Below are positions 42,311-51,204 of a DNA stretch of 64,000 nt, piece after piece; the stretch's first letter is position 1, and every line of letters begins with the position of its first letter. The position numbers and the translations under genes were made by a program. The stretch lies in contig CAJUAA010000006.1 of the NCBI GenBank assembly GCA_910584205.1, forward strand, positions 1 to 64,000. The letters are read 5' to 3'. The stretch comes from an uncultured Lachnospiraceae bacterium. GTDB lineage: Bacteria; Bacillota; Clostridia; Lachnospirales; Lachnospiraceae. The notes beneath the pieces are model-generated. The model saw only the letters and a list, made by a program, of their open reading frames with translations. It was not told the DNA's origin and did no database searches.

Positions 42311-43150
42311 ATGTCACATCTGGAGACCCGGATCTATGAGATCCGGACGGATAAACTGAACAGGGAGGACCGGCCTCTTCGCATTCTCCTGCTGGCGGAT
42401 CTGCACGACCGGCTGTGGGGAGAGGGCCAGACGCAGCTTCTGCGGGAGGCGGACCGCTTTCCTGCGGATCTGATCCTGTGCGCCGGCGATATGGTGCTGG
42501 GACAGACGCAGGCGGGCATGGAGCACGCCCTGCTGCTTTTTGAGCGGCTTTCTGAAAGAGGGGTGCCGATCATCGCGGGCAACGGCAATCATGAGTCCAG
42601 GATGCGGCAGATGCCGGAGCGTTACGGCAGGCAGTATGAGACATATGCGCGGCGGCTTGGGGAACTTGGCGTGAAGATTCCGGTGAATGAGACCATCCGG
42701 ATCTCCCACGGCTCCATGCAGGTTCAGATCCACGGCTACGAGCTGCCTCTGGAATACTACAGGAAGTTTTTTGTGAAATCCTATGACGGGAGGGATCTGC
42801 AGGAAAAGCTCGGAACTCCCGGGAAGGGTGCGTTTCATATTCTGCTGGCCCACAATCCGGTCTATTTCCGGCACTATTCCCGGTGGGGGGCGGATCTGAC
42901 GCTGGCAGGACACCTTCATGGAGGGATCGTCAGGCTTCCGGGGATCGGCGGCCTGATCACGCCGCAGGCAAAGCTGTTTCCAAGATATGACAGAGGGCTG
43001 TACGAGAGGGACGGCAGATATATGGCAGTCAGTCCCGGGCTTGGGGAGCATACGGTACCGTTTCGCATATGCAACCCGCCCTGGCTGATGGGAATCAGGA
43101 TAAGAGGAACAGGTCAGGATGGCATTATCGGTAAAGATCGAGAGTTTTGA
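42311..43150 (+). CDS. Metallophosphoesterase
   Basis: A 279-residue calcineurin-like phosphoesterase. Metal motifs are LADLHDR, CAGDMVLG, GNGNHE, LLAHNP and AGHLHGG, in that order. The YkuE/YaeI-type pattern suggests a hydrolase of UDP-diacylglucosamine-like or other phosphoester substrates, but the N-terminal signal or twin-arginine segment of YkuE is absent, so it is cytoplasmic here. The ATG at 42311 follows AAGGA; an upstream frame at 42263 lies in the promoter. The 3' end overlaps scpA by 32 bases in another frame, so the two are translationally coupled. Confidence 0.88.
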   Translation: MSHLETRIYEIRTDKLNREDRPLRILLLADLHDRLWGEGQTQLLREADRFPADLILCAGDMVLGQTQAGMEHALLLFERLSERGVPIIAGNGNHESRMRQMPERYGRQYETYARRLGELGVKIPVNETIRISHGSMQVQIHGYELPLEYYRKFFVKSYDGRDLQEKLGTPGKGAFHILLAHNPVYFRHYSRWGADLTLAGHLHGGIVRLPGIGGLITPQAKLFPRYDRGLYERDGRYMAVSPGLGEHTVPFRICNPPWLMGIRIRGTGQDGIIGKDREF

Positions 43151-43862
43151 AGGTCCTCTGGACCTTCTGCTCCATTTGATCGACGTAAACAAATTCAATA
43201 TTTTTGATATCCCGATCGTGGAGATCACGGCGCAGTATATGGAATATCTGCAGTCCATGGAGACGCAGGACCTGAACGTGATGAGCGAATTTCTGGTCAT
43301 GGCGGCAACGCTTCTGGAGATCAAGGCCAGGATGCTTCTGCCCGTGGAAGTGGACGAGGAGGGAGAAGAGATCGACCCCAGGGAAGAACTGGTGCAGAAG
43401 CTTCTGGAGTACAAGATGTACAAGTACATGTCCTATGAGCTCAGGGAGCGCCTGTCCATGTCCGGCAGGGCCATGTACAAACCGCCCACGATTCCGGAAG
43501 AGGTGGCAAAATACGAGGTCCCGGTAGATCTGGAGGATCTGGTGGGAGACCTGACACTGAAGCAGTTGAACGACGTCTTTCAGGCCATCATGCGCAGGCA
43601 GACGGAGAAGATCGATCCGATCCGGAGCAAATTCGGCAGGATCGAGCAGGAGGAGGTCAGTCTGGACGAGAAGATGGCTTTTGTCAGGACGTATGCACTG
43701 GAGAAGCAGCGATTTCTGTTCTCGGCCCTGATGGAGGGGCAGAGAAGCAGGATCCAGATGATCGTCACGTTTCTTGCGGTTCTGGAGCTGATGAAGACGG
43801 GTGAGCTGTCGGTGGCACAGGAGCATCCGTTTGACGACATGCTGATCGAGGCGCAGATGTAG
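43119..43862 (+). CDS. scpA: Segregation and condensation protein A
   Basis: A 247-residue kleisin that bridges SMC heads in the condensin complex for chromosome organisation. N-terminal helical domain (about 1-80): FEGPLDLLLHLIDVNKFNIFDIPIVEITAQYMEYL. The middle region is acidic and variable. The C-terminal winged helix (about 170-245) has RSRIQMIVTFLAVLELMKTGEL. Length matches the family. It overlaps the preceding phosphoesterase gene and is followed by scpB after 36 bases, the usual order in Firmicutes. Confidence 0.95.
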   Translation: MALSVKIESFEGPLDLLLHLIDVNKFNIFDIPIVEITAQYMEYLQSMETQDLNVMSEFLVMAATLLEIKARMLLPVEVDEEGEEIDPREELVQKLLEYKMYKYMSYELRERLSMSGRAMYKPPTIPEEVAKYEVPVDLEDLVGDLTLKQLNDVFQAIMRRQTEKIDPIRSKFGRIEQEEVSLDEKMAFVRTYALEKQRFLFSALMEGQRSRIQMIVTFLAVLELMKTGELSVAQEHPFDDMLIEAQM

Positions 43863-43898
43863 ACGTGTCTGGAATATACATGGAAGCGAGGGGACATT

Positions 43899-44468
43899 TT
43901 GGAACTGGAGAAAATAGAAGCGACCATAGAGGCGGTGCTGTTTGCCCTGGGCGACGCGGTGGGGACGGAGAAGCTGGCGGCGGCCATCGGCCATGACAGA
44001 GAGACGACCCGCAGGATCGTACATCAGATGATGGACCGGTACAACAGCCGGGAGGGCGGCATGGAGATCATCGAACTGGAGGACGCCTTTCAGCTTGCCA
44101 CCCGGCGGGAATATTATGAAGCCCTGATCCGGGTGGCAAAGCAGCCGAAGAAATATGTACTGACGGACGTGCAGCTGGAAGTGCTCTCCATCATTGCGTA
44201 TAAGCAGCCGGTGACCCGGCAGGAGGTGGAGAAAATCCGCGGCGTGAATTCGGACCATGCGCTGAACCGCCTGGTGGAATACGGCCTGGTAGGGGAAGCC
44301 GGGAGGCTGGACGCGCCGGGACGGCCGATCCTGTTTGGCACCACGGAGGAGTTCCTGCGCAATTTCGGCGTCCGGTCCACGGAGGAGCTTCCGTCCATCC
44401 AGCCGGATCTGGTGGAGGAGATGAAGAGCCAGGCGGAGGAGGAAGTCCAGCTGAAGCTGAACCTGTGA
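43899..44468 (+). CDS. scpB: Segregation and condensation protein B
   Basis: A 189-residue condensin subunit with two winged-helix domains, partner of ScpA. The first spans about 1-80 (IEATIEAVLFALGDAV) and the second about 85-165 (LTDVQLEVLSIIAYKQPVTRQEVEKIRGVNSDHALNRLVEYGLV), followed by an acidic tail. The start codon is TTG at 43899, with a GAGGGG site about six bases ahead. After it, 44473-44519 holds two hairpins before the next gene. Confidence 0.95.
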   Translation: MELEKIEATIEAVLFALGDAVGTEKLAAAIGHDRETTRRIVHQMMDRYNSREGGMEIIELEDAFQLATRREYYEALIRVAKQPKKYVLTDVQLEVLSIIAYKQPVTRQEVEKIRGVNSDHALNRLVEYGLVGEAGRLDAPGRPILFGTTEEFLRNFGVRSTEELPSIQPDLVEEMKSQAEEEVQLKLNL

Positions 44469-44472
44469 GAGA

Positions 44473-44519
44473 TTTCCCCGGAATCCGGGGACGGGAAAGT
44501 ATTAGAAGAGCAGTCTTCT
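44473..44519 (+). other. Two small hairpins between scpB and dac gene
   Basis: CCCCGG-AAT-CCGGGG (44473-44488 region) and AGAAGA-GCAG-TCTTCT (about 44503-44518) form in a row. Neither is followed by a T-run, so termination is doubtful; RNA processing or stability is possible. Confidence 0.4.
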
Positions 44520-44556
44520 GCATAGATTGAATCAAAGGACAATGTGCAGGTGGCTT

Positions 44557-45735
44557 ATGAAAAAGATAAAAAAGAAATGTCTGGCGGTGTTTCTGACGCT
44601 GCTGCTCATGGAGACGGCAGTGCAGGCAGAAGGGGCGCCGGACGATCTGTACGCCCAGTCAGCAGTGCTTATGGATGCTGATACAGGGCGTATTCTTTTT
44701 GAAAAAAACGGGGAGAACGAGATGCCCATGGCCAGTACCACGAAGATTATGACGCTTCTGGTTACGCTGTTAAATGCGGATCTGGAAGAGGAGGTGGCCG
44801 TGTCGGCCTACGCGGCGTCCATGCCGGACGTCCAGCTGAACATCCGGGAAGGGGAGCGCTACCGGCTCCGGGACCTGTGTTATTCGCTCATGCTGGAGTC
44901 TCACAACGATTCCGCAGTGGCCATCGCGGAGCATGTGGGCGGGAGTGTGGAAGGGTTTGCGGCCATGATGAACCGGAAGGCCCGGGAGCTGGGATGCTAT
45001 CACACCTATTTTATCACGCCCAACGGACTGGACGCCCAGGATGAGAACGGGACCCATTCCACCACCGCGGCGGATCTGGCGCAGATCATGCGCCGCTGCA
45101 TGCAGGAGGAGGAATTTCTGTCCATCACCAGAGAACCCTCCTGGACTTTCTCGGATCTGGACGGGACCCGGACGTTTACCGTGAACAATAAAAACGCGTT
45201 TCTGAATATGATGGAAGGAGCCCTCACCGGGAAGACCGGCTTTACCAACGGCGCGGGCTACTGTTATGTGGGGGCGCTGGAACGGGGAAAAAAGAGGCTG
45301 ATCGCCGTGGTTCTGGCCTGCGGGTGGCCCAATCACAAAACCTGGAAATGGTCGGATACAACGAAACTGATGAATTACGGGCTGGAAAATTTCCACAAAC
45401 AGACTGTGGGAGAGGATGCGCTGGCCCTGGAGCCGGTCCGGATCGAGAACGGGCAGGCGGAGTATGTGCATCTGTCGGTGCCGGTGGAGAGCCGGGAGCT
45501 TCTCATGAAGGAAGACGATGTGTTTCAGATGGATGTCCTGGCGCCGGATACGCTGCCGGCGCCGGTGGAGGCGGGAGAACTGGTGGGGACCGTCGTCTAT
45601 TATCTCAACGGCGAGGTCATGGACCTGTTTCCCGTCTGCATTCAGGAGGACTCTCCCGCCATTGACTATGACTGGTGCCTGATGCAGGTCCTGGACCGCT
45701 GGATTCCCGGCGCGCAGGAACTTATATCTCGATGA
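44557..45735 (+). CDS. D-alanyl-D-alanine carboxypeptidase (DacF-like)
   Basis: A 392-residue secreted serine D,D-carboxypeptidase. The signal peptide KKIKKKCLAVFLTLLLMETAVQA is cleaved before EGAPDD. Motifs: Ser60-TT-Lys63, SHN, and KTG in LTGKTGFT. The C-terminal domain (about 290-380) is the PBP5-type beta domain. ATG at 44557 follows AGGTGG; alternative in-frame starts at 44527 and 44542 have worse spacing. The convergent phosphoesterase gene overlaps the last 14 bases. The order scpA-scpB-dacF is common in clostridia. Confidence 0.9.
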   Translation: MKKIKKKCLAVFLTLLLMETAVQAEGAPDDLYAQSAVLMDADTGRILFEKNGENEMPMASTTKIMTLLVTLLNADLEEEVAVSAYAASMPDVQLNIREGERYRLRDLCYSLMLESHNDSAVAIAEHVGGSVEGFAAMMNRKARELGCYHTYFITPNGLDAQDENGTHSTTAADLAQIMRRCMQEEEFLSITREPSWTFSDLDGTRTFTVNNKNAFLNMMEGALTGKTGFTNGAGYCYVGALERGKKRLIAVVLACGWPNHKTWKWSDTTKLMNYGLENFHKQTVGEDALALEPVRIENGQAEYVHLSVPVESRELLMKEDDVFQMDVLAPDTLPAPVEAGELVGTVVYYLNGEVMDLFPVCIQEDSPAIDYDWCLMQVLDRWIPGAQELISR

Positions 45736-46312
45736 TATACCGTTCGTAGGCGTTGATGACCGTCGTGTCCTGATAGGAGCATTTCCGGGTGGAGCCGCCG
45801 CCATAGGACAGATGGACGTGGCCGTGGACGAAATAGCGGGGGTGATACCGGTCCAGCAGGTACCGGAACCCCTTGAACCCCGTGTGCGGGAGATCGGTTC
45901 CGTCGTTCAGCTGCCAGGCGGGCGAGTGTGTTAAAAGAATATCAAACCCCTTCCGGTACCAGAGCGGGAAGAACAGTTTTCGGATCCGGTGGTTCATCTG
46001 CCACTGGGTGTACTGGTGTTCGCCTTTTTTGTAACGCATGGAACCGCCCAGCCCCAGGATGCGGACGCCCTCGTGCTCATAGATCCTGCCGTCAATGCAG
46101 ATGCACCCTTCCGGCGGCGTTTCCTTATAACAGTCGTCGTGGTTGCCGTGGACGTAGAGCACCGGCCCCTGAAAAAAGGTGGCGAGAAAGGACAGGTAGT
46201 GAGGGTGCAGGTCTCCGCAGGAGAGGATCAGATCGATCCCCTCCAGCTTGCTTTTTTCAAAAAAATCCCACAGATACAGAGATTCCGTATCTGCCAGTAC
46301 CAGTATCTTCAT
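45722..46312 (-). CDS. Metallophosphoesterase, small
   Basis: A 196-residue calcineurin-like phosphoesterase with LADTES at the N-terminus, CGDLHPHY, VHGNHDD, THSP and HGHVHLSYG as metal ligand motifs. The first motif carries ADTES where most members have a DxH, so one metal ligand may differ. The substrate is unknown. It overlaps the end of the Bmp-like gene by four bases (ATGA) on the minus strand, so it is translated from the same mRNA. It has a different motif pattern from the phosphoesterase at 42311. Confidence 0.85.
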   Translation of the reverse strand: MKILVLADTESLYLWDFFEKSKLEGIDLILSCGDLHPHYLSFLATFFQGPVLYVHGNHDDCYKETPPEGCICIDGRIYEHEGVRILGLGGSMRYKKGEHQYTQWQMNHRIRKLFFPLWYRKGFDILLTHSPAWQLNDGTDLPHTGFKGFRYLLDRYHPRYFVHGHVHLSYGGGSTRKCSYQDTTVINAYERYIIEI

Positions 46313-48243
46313 GCCTGTTCACTCTGCTCCTGATATTTTCCCACGCCCTGAAGCTTCACGATCCGGCGCGCCTCCTCCGTCATGGAGGAGATGGGGGGGA
46401 AGGCACCCTCCACATTATCCAGCAGCCAGTCCATGGAGCCGATCTGCCCGGCAGGCATGATCGTGTCCTTCTCGTTCCACAGGGTTCCGTCCTGGGAGCG
46501 GATCTCACAGGAGAAGGGATGGAACCGGCCGGAGCTGATATCCTGTTTGATCTGCTCCAGAAAATGCTCCGTGGGGGCGGGTACGCGTTTGGAACAGATC
46601 ACGTCCACCATGCCGGAGGAAAGCCCCCAGAAATAGTTGATGGATTTTTTGCTGTTCTGGGTGACGCCCTTGTTCCAGGTGCCGTACAGGATGCTTGTGA
46701 CGATGCGCTCGTAAAATTTGCCCCAGTGGCAGACCGGCATGGCCACGTTGGTGATCTGTTCGCCGCGGATGTCGTACAGGCCGAACTGTCTGGAACCCCG
46801 GTAGGGAGTCAGAAGATCCTGTCCGGATACGTGGGAGATGTGCCTGGCGGCAAAATGCTCCTGGAACCGGTTGTCCCTGACACAGGTCCATTCCAGACAG
46901 ACCCGGGCGTTGGGGTTTACCGTCTTTACGCCCAGGGCGAACGCGTTGATGCTGGCGGTGGAGCCGTAGATCGGGTAGTCGGCCACATAGCCGATGAAAG
47001 GATCCGGACTGAGGATGCCCGCCAGGATGCCGGTCAGGTATTTGGCCTCGTACATCCGACCGTAGTAGGTGCGCAGATGCCCGAAGCAGGAGTTCAGAGA
47101 GCAGTTCAGGATCCGGATGGACGGATATTTCAGCGCCGCCTTGACGCTGGCGTTCAGAAGCTTCGGGCTGGTGGTGAAGACAATGGTATTTCCGTCGTCG
47201 ATAGCCTTCTGGATGACCTGACTTCCCTCCTCCGGGTCGCCGTTCGTAATATAGAAGGAAGTGGAGACCTTTTCCGACAGGGTGTCCTCCAGATAATGCC
47301 GCCCCAGCTCGTGTCCATAGGTCCAGCTGGATTCCTCCGGAGAGCGGTCGTGGACAAAGGCGATCTTAAGCAGGCCGGGAGTGAGCGAAAGGATGCGTGT
47401 CCGGAGGGCCTTTTCCTCCGTCTTGTTTTCCGGAGCCATGACGAGTTCCACGCTTCTTTTGGAAGGATAGATCTCAAAATCCTTCCAGATGGCGGAAATT
47501 TCCTCCTGAAGTTCCCGGTGGGATTTCTCCACCATGCCCTTGTATCCATAGATTTCCATATAGGTCAGAAACGCATCTCCGGCCGTCAGGGAGAGCTTCC
47601 GTCCTCCCTTTTCTTCATACACCTCCAGAAAATGGATATAGGAGGAATGAAGATTCATCTTTTCATCATCGGTCCAGGCGGAGTCAAGCGTCTTTCCCAG
47701 CGCCGTCAGCAGGCGGGTGTAGCATCCCTCCTGGCTGAAATTCAGATAGTTGATGGCGGTGGCCTGATAGAAATCCAGGAACTCAAAGTAAATTTTGTTT
47801 TCCAGAGAATCATTTCTCCGAGGGATCATGCGCGTGACGTTGGCCTGGATGCTCACCGCGTCCACGTATTTCAGGACGCTGACCCGCTTGTTGCCCTCCA
47901 CCACATAGAAGTGATTCATGTATTCCACGGCTTTGATGGGGTCCCGGATTCCTTCCTCGATGTGGGCGTCGTAGAGGGCGGCCCATTTGCGGGCGAATTC
48001 GCTGTTGTCGTCCAGAAGAGGCATGAAATTGCCGGCAAAGGCCTGCTTCCTTCCGGCGGTCTTCGTACCTACCACGGCGTCCAGAGGGATCTCGATCAGT
48101 CCGAGATCCACTTCCGATATGATTTCCGCGAAAGAGACCATATCGTCCAGCGCCTGCAGATAGGGATAGGTTCCTTTGAAAAGATGTGCGCGGTACGTTT
48201 TCTGCGCTTTTTTCCTGGCTTTTATATATTCGCTTCTTGACAT
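46309..48243 (-). CDS. ParB-like N-terminal domain fused to Bmp-type binding domain
   Basis: A 644-residue protein with no signal peptide or lipobox. Residues 49-141 match a ParB/sulfiredoxin-like fold: LGLIEIPLDAVVGT at the start and YVVEGNKRVSVLKYV (113-127). The middle (about 145-290) is helical. Residues about 292-600 match the Bmp/PnrA periplasmic-binding fold: KIAFVHDR, the YYGRMYEAKYLTGILAGIL signature (393-411), and PIYGSTASINAFALG. Usual Bmp proteins are exported nucleoside receptors, so a cytoplasmic version joined to a ParB-like domain is unusual. The start has no strong AGGAGG. It is co-transcribed with a metallophosphoesterase that overlaps it by four bases. Confidence 0.85.
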   Translation of the reverse strand: MSRSEYIKARKKAQKTYRAHLFKGTYPYLQALDDMVSFAEIISEVDLGLIEIPLDAVVGTKTAGRKQAFAGNFMPLLDDNSEFARKWAALYDAHIEEGIRDPIKAVEYMNHFYVVEGNKRVSVLKYVDAVSIQANVTRMIPRRNDSLENKIYFEFLDFYQATAINYLNFSQEGCYTRLLTALGKTLDSAWTDDEKMNLHSSYIHFLEVYEEKGGRKLSLTAGDAFLTYMEIYGYKGMVEKSHRELQEEISAIWKDFEIYPSKRSVELVMAPENKTEEKALRTRILSLTPGLLKIAFVHDRSPEESSWTYGHELGRHYLEDTLSEKVSTSFYITNGDPEEGSQVIQKAIDDGNTIVFTTSPKLLNASVKAALKYPSIRILNCSLNSCFGHLRTYYGRMYEAKYLTGILAGILSPDPFIGYVADYPIYGSTASINAFALGVKTVNPNARVCLEWTCVRDNRFQEHFAARHISHVSGQDLLTPYRGSRQFGLYDIRGEQITNVAMPVCHWGKFYERIVTSILYGTWNKGVTQNSKKSINYFWGLSSGMVDVICSKRVPAPTEHFLEQIKQDISSGRFHPFSCEIRSQDGTLWNEKDTIMPAGQIGSMDWLLDNVEGAFPPISSMTEEARRIVKLQGVGKYQEQSEQA

Positions 48244-48412
48244 GTGTCTGTTGTCCTTTCCTTCTGATGATAACCGGCCAGCGGTTTTATTTTCTATGAA
48301 TTATAACACATGGAGGAAAAAGGGAAAGGGCGAAAATGCCGGTTTTCCCATAAAGATTTTGTTCATTCTGTGAAAAAAATGTCGGACTCCGGGCAGAATC
48401 GAAAAAAATAAC

Positions 48413-48441
48413 TTGAAAAAAGGGGGAGGTATTGTTACAAT
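48413..48441 (+). promoter_or_regulatory. sigma-A promoter for the sodium-pump operon
   Basis: TTGAAA (48413-48418), a 17-base spacer and TACAAT (48436-48441). The leader is about 50 bases. A second TATAAT (about 48476) lies over the ribosome site and is probably coincidental. Confidence 0.7.
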
Positions 48442-48495
48442 TAGAATCGGCAGACCTTGGGTTAACTTTATTAATGATATAATGGAGGAGCAAAA

Positions 48496-49932
48496 ATGAG
48501 TAATACGGCACAGAGCTTGGCAAGCGGCAGAATCAAAGCCTTACTTGACGAGAACAGCTTTGTTGAAATCGGTGCGGCAGTTACAGCCCGTGCGACGGAT
48601 TTCAACATGAACAACACGGACACCCCATCCGACGGCGTCATCACGGGATATGGTGTCATCAATGGCAGTCTGGTGTATGTGTACAGCCAGGACGCTTCCG
48701 TACTGGGAGGCTCCATGGGTGAGATGCATGCGAAGAAGATTGTCAGAATTTATGATATGGCAATGAAAATGGGAGCCCCTGTCATCGGGCTTGTGGACTG
48801 CGCAGGCTTAAGACTTCAGGAGGCTTCTGACGCGTTGAACGCCTTTGGCGAGCTGTATCTGAAGCAGGCGGAGGCTTCCGGCGTGGTACCGCAGATTACG
48901 GCGGTATTCGGCAGCTGCGGCGGCGGTATGGCGGTGGCTTCAGCCATGTCGGATTTTACGTTCATGGAGAGCAGAAAGGCAAGATTATTTGTGAATTCCC
49001 CCAATGCGCTGGAAGGAAATGAAGTGTCCAAATGCGACACGGCGTCTGCTGCGTTCCAGAGCGAAGAAGCAGGGATTGTGGATGTGGTTGCAGAGGAAGC
49101 GGAGCTGATCGTACAGATCCGCGAACTGGTATCGCTGCTCCCGGCGAACAACGAGGACGATCTGTCCTATATGGACTGTGACGATGACCTGAACAGAGTG
49201 TGTGCGGATCTGGAGATCTCCGCAGGAGACCCGGCGATCGCGCTTCCGATGATCTCGGATTCAGGCATCTTTTTTGAGACAAAGGCGGATTACGCCAGGG
49301 ATATGGTGACCGGCTTTATCAAGCTGAACGGCACGACCGTGGGCGCGGTGGCAAACCGGACCGTATTATATGACGCGGAAGGAAACAAAGCGGAAGAATT
49401 CAATGCGGAGCTGTCCGCGAGAGGCTGTGACAAGGCGGCTGAATTCGTGAAGTTCTGTGATGCGTTCAATATCCCGGTACTTACCCTGACCAATGCTTCC
49501 GGATTCAAGGCTTCCAAGTGTACGGAGAAGAAGATCGCCAGAGCGGCGGCGGCCCTTACGTATGCATTTGCCAACGCGACGGTTCCGAAGGTGAACGTAG
49601 TCACCGGAAAGGCGTACGGAAGCGCGTACGTAACCATGAACAGCAAGGGGCTGGGCGCGGACTTTGTCTATGCGTGGCCGAAGGCGGAGATCGGCATGAT
49701 GGATGCGAAGCTTGCGGCAAAGATCATGTACGCGGGCGCAGACGCGGCGGAACTCAAAGAGAAGGCAAAGGCCTATGCAAAGCTTCAGAACCATGTGGCT
49801 TCTGCGGCGAAGAGAGGCTATGTGGATACGGTCATCGATGCGCAGGATACGAGGAAATACGTCATCGGCGCATTTGAGATGCTGTTTACCAAGAGGGAAG
49901 ACCGCCCGGCCAAAAAGCATGGAACAGTTTAG
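48496..49932 (+). CDS. mmdA: Acyl-CoA carboxyltransferase subunit (MmdA/12S type)
   Basis: A 478-residue carboxyltransferase of the family containing methylmalonyl-CoA decarboxylase alpha and transcarboxylase 12S. It takes carboxyl from an acyl-CoA such as methylmalonyl-CoA onto biotin. Two crotonase-like halves are visible: N-terminal DGVITGYGVINGSLVYVYSQD, GLVDCAGLRLQ and FGSCGGGMA; C-terminal FIKLNGTTVGAVANR, PVLTLTNASGF and KVNVVTGKAYGSAY. Family members are usually about 510 residues; this one is shorter, mainly at the N-terminus. The acyl-CoA is inferred, not proven. It is the first gene of a five-gene operon with the sodium pump. Confidence 0.9.
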   Translation: MSNTAQSLASGRIKALLDENSFVEIGAAVTARATDFNMNNTDTPSDGVITGYGVINGSLVYVYSQDASVLGGSMGEMHAKKIVRIYDMAMKMGAPVIGLVDCAGLRLQEASDALNAFGELYLKQAEASGVVPQITAVFGSCGGGMAVASAMSDFTFMESRKARLFVNSPNALEGNEVSKCDTASAAFQSEEAGIVDVVAEEAELIVQIRELVSLLPANNEDDLSYMDCDDDLNRVCADLEISAGDPAIALPMISDSGIFFETKADYARDMVTGFIKLNGTTVGAVANRTVLYDAEGNKAEEFNAELSARGCDKAAEFVKFCDAFNIPVLTLTNASGFKASKCTEKKIARAAAALTYAFANATVPKVNVVTGKAYGSAYVTMNSKGLGADFVYAWPKAEIGMMDAKLAAKIMYAGADAAELKEKAKAYAKLQNHVASAAKRGYVDTVIDAQDTRKYVIGAFEMLFTKREDRPAKKHGTV

Positions 49933-49947
49933 AGCGAGGTGAACCGT

Positions 49948-50754
49948 ATGAAACAGAAAATAAGAACAATTCTTGCCCTGCTGGTCCTTTCCGTCTCCGT
50001 GCTCGGGCTGACGGCCTGCGGGAACGTGCCGGAGGAAACGGAGATCACGTATGATGAGGACTTTCTCCATTCCGTGGCGGATTTTCTGATCGCCAATTTT
50101 GAAGACATGCCGGAGGAAGTGATGGCGGAGTATGCAGCCGGAGACGAGGAAGAGATTCAGCAGTTTCTGGACAGCCTGGGACTTCCGTTTACCGCGGAGG
50201 CATTTACGACGGCATTAGCAGGCTACCAGGGTTCGGCGGAGGAGCTGGGACCCTATGTTTCCACTGACGGCTATGAGGCGCCGGAGGTAAAAGGAGATGA
50301 GATCACCCTTGTGACGAACCTGACTTATGAGAACCGCAGTGCACAGCTGACCATCGTTTTTCAGGCCGAGGATGAGAAAAGCGTGGCTCAGTCCGTGACT
50401 CTGGACCCGAAATACAGCATCGGAGAGATCCTTCAGAAGGCGGGGATGAATACGATCCTGGGTATGGGAACCGTGTTTGCCGTCCTGATCTTCATCAGCC
50501 TTGTGATCTACTGCTTTAACTTTATTCCGGGCAATCAGGCGCCGAAGCAGGAGGAGAAGCCGGCGCCGAAACCGAGACCGGCGAGAAAGCCGGCGGCAAG
50601 GCCTGCGGCGAACGCGAATACGAACCTTGTCGACGACAAGGAGCTTGTGGCGGCGATTACCGCGGCGATCTGTGCATATACAGGCACATCTTCGGACGGA
50701 TTCGTAGTCCGTTCCATCAGACGTGCAGAATCATCCACATGGAAAAGAGCTTAA
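49948..50754 (+). CDS. OadG-family subunit with N-terminal lipoprotein domain
   Basis: A 268-residue protein. The N-terminus has a lipobox (LGLTAC, Cys24) and an extracytoplasmic acidic domain of about 140 residues, then a membrane helix (about 168-195, FAVLIFISLVIYCFNF), a Pro/Ala/Lys-rich tail and a C-terminal segment typical of OadG-like proteins in this group. Normal OadG subunits of sodium-pumping decarboxylases are about 80-100 residues and lack such an outer domain. It probably assembles with OadB and the carrier. The ATG at 49948 follows GCGAGG by eight bases; GTG at 49939 overlaps the ribosome site. Confidence 0.85.
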   Translation: MKQKIRTILALLVLSVSVLGLTACGNVPEETEITYDEDFLHSVADFLIANFEDMPEEVMAEYAAGDEEEIQQFLDSLGLPFTAEAFTTALAGYQGSAEELGPYVSTDGYEAPEVKGDEITLVTNLTYENRSAQLTIVFQAEDEKSVAQSVTLDPKYSIGEILQKAGMNTILGMGTVFAVLIFISLVIYCFNFIPGNQAPKQEEKPAPKPRPARKPAARPAANANTNLVDDKELVAAITAAICAYTGTSSDGFVVRSIRRAESSTWKRA

Positions 50755-50783
50755 TTTAGAATCAATTCAGGAGGAATATAGAG

Positions 50784-51158
50784 ATGAAAAATTATACCAT
50801 TACCGTAAATGGAACCGTATATGATGTGACTGTAGAAGAAGGCGGCGCAGGAAGCGCACCGGTCCGCGCAGCGGCTCCGAAGGCAGCACCTGCAGCGCCC
50901 GCGCCGGCGGCAGCGCCTGCTCCGGCACCGGCGGGAGACGCAGGCTCCATCGAGGTGAGCGCTTCTGTTCCGGGCAAGGTCTTCAAGGTGGAGGCAAGCG
51001 TCGGACAGGCTGTGAAATCCGGAGACCCGATCATCATCCTGGAAGCCATGAAGATGGAGATTCCGGTGGTGGCTCCGGAAGACGGCACGGTTGCAAGCAT
51101 CGATGTATCTGTAGGTGACGCGGTAGAATCCGGTGATGTATTGGCTACACTGAACTAA
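50784..51158 (+). CDS. Biotin carboxyl carrier protein
   Basis: A 124-residue biotin carrier. The C-terminal domain (about 55-124) has the biotin motif EAMKM with Lys90 as attachment site, in the middle of the lipoyl-type fold. A long Pro/Ala linker (about 25-50) joins it to a short N-terminal strand region (KNYTITVNGTVYDVTVEE). It shuttles carboxyl between the carboxyltransferase subunits and the OadB channel. Biotin would be added by BirA, which is not in the window. It is co-transcribed with oadB. Confidence 0.95.
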   Translation: MKNYTITVNGTVYDVTVEEGGAGSAPVRAAAPKAAPAAPAPAAAPAPAPAGDAGSIEVSASVPGKVFKVEASVGQAVKSGDPIIILEAMKMEIPVVAPEDGTVASIDVSVGDAVESGDVLATLN

Positions 51159-51204
51159 TGCGTACAGTCGGCTGATATGTGAATAAATCATTGGAGGTTA
51201 TAAC

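Noticed and set aside
45928..48240. Long plus-strand open frame opposite the phosphoesterase and Bmp-like genes
   Set aside because: It crosses two minus-strand genes with clear motifs and carries no domain of its own.
48470..48482. TATAAT over the ribosome site of the carboxyltransferase gene
   Set aside because: No -35 at the right distance and it would leave no leader; the upstream TTGAAA/TACAAT pair is better.
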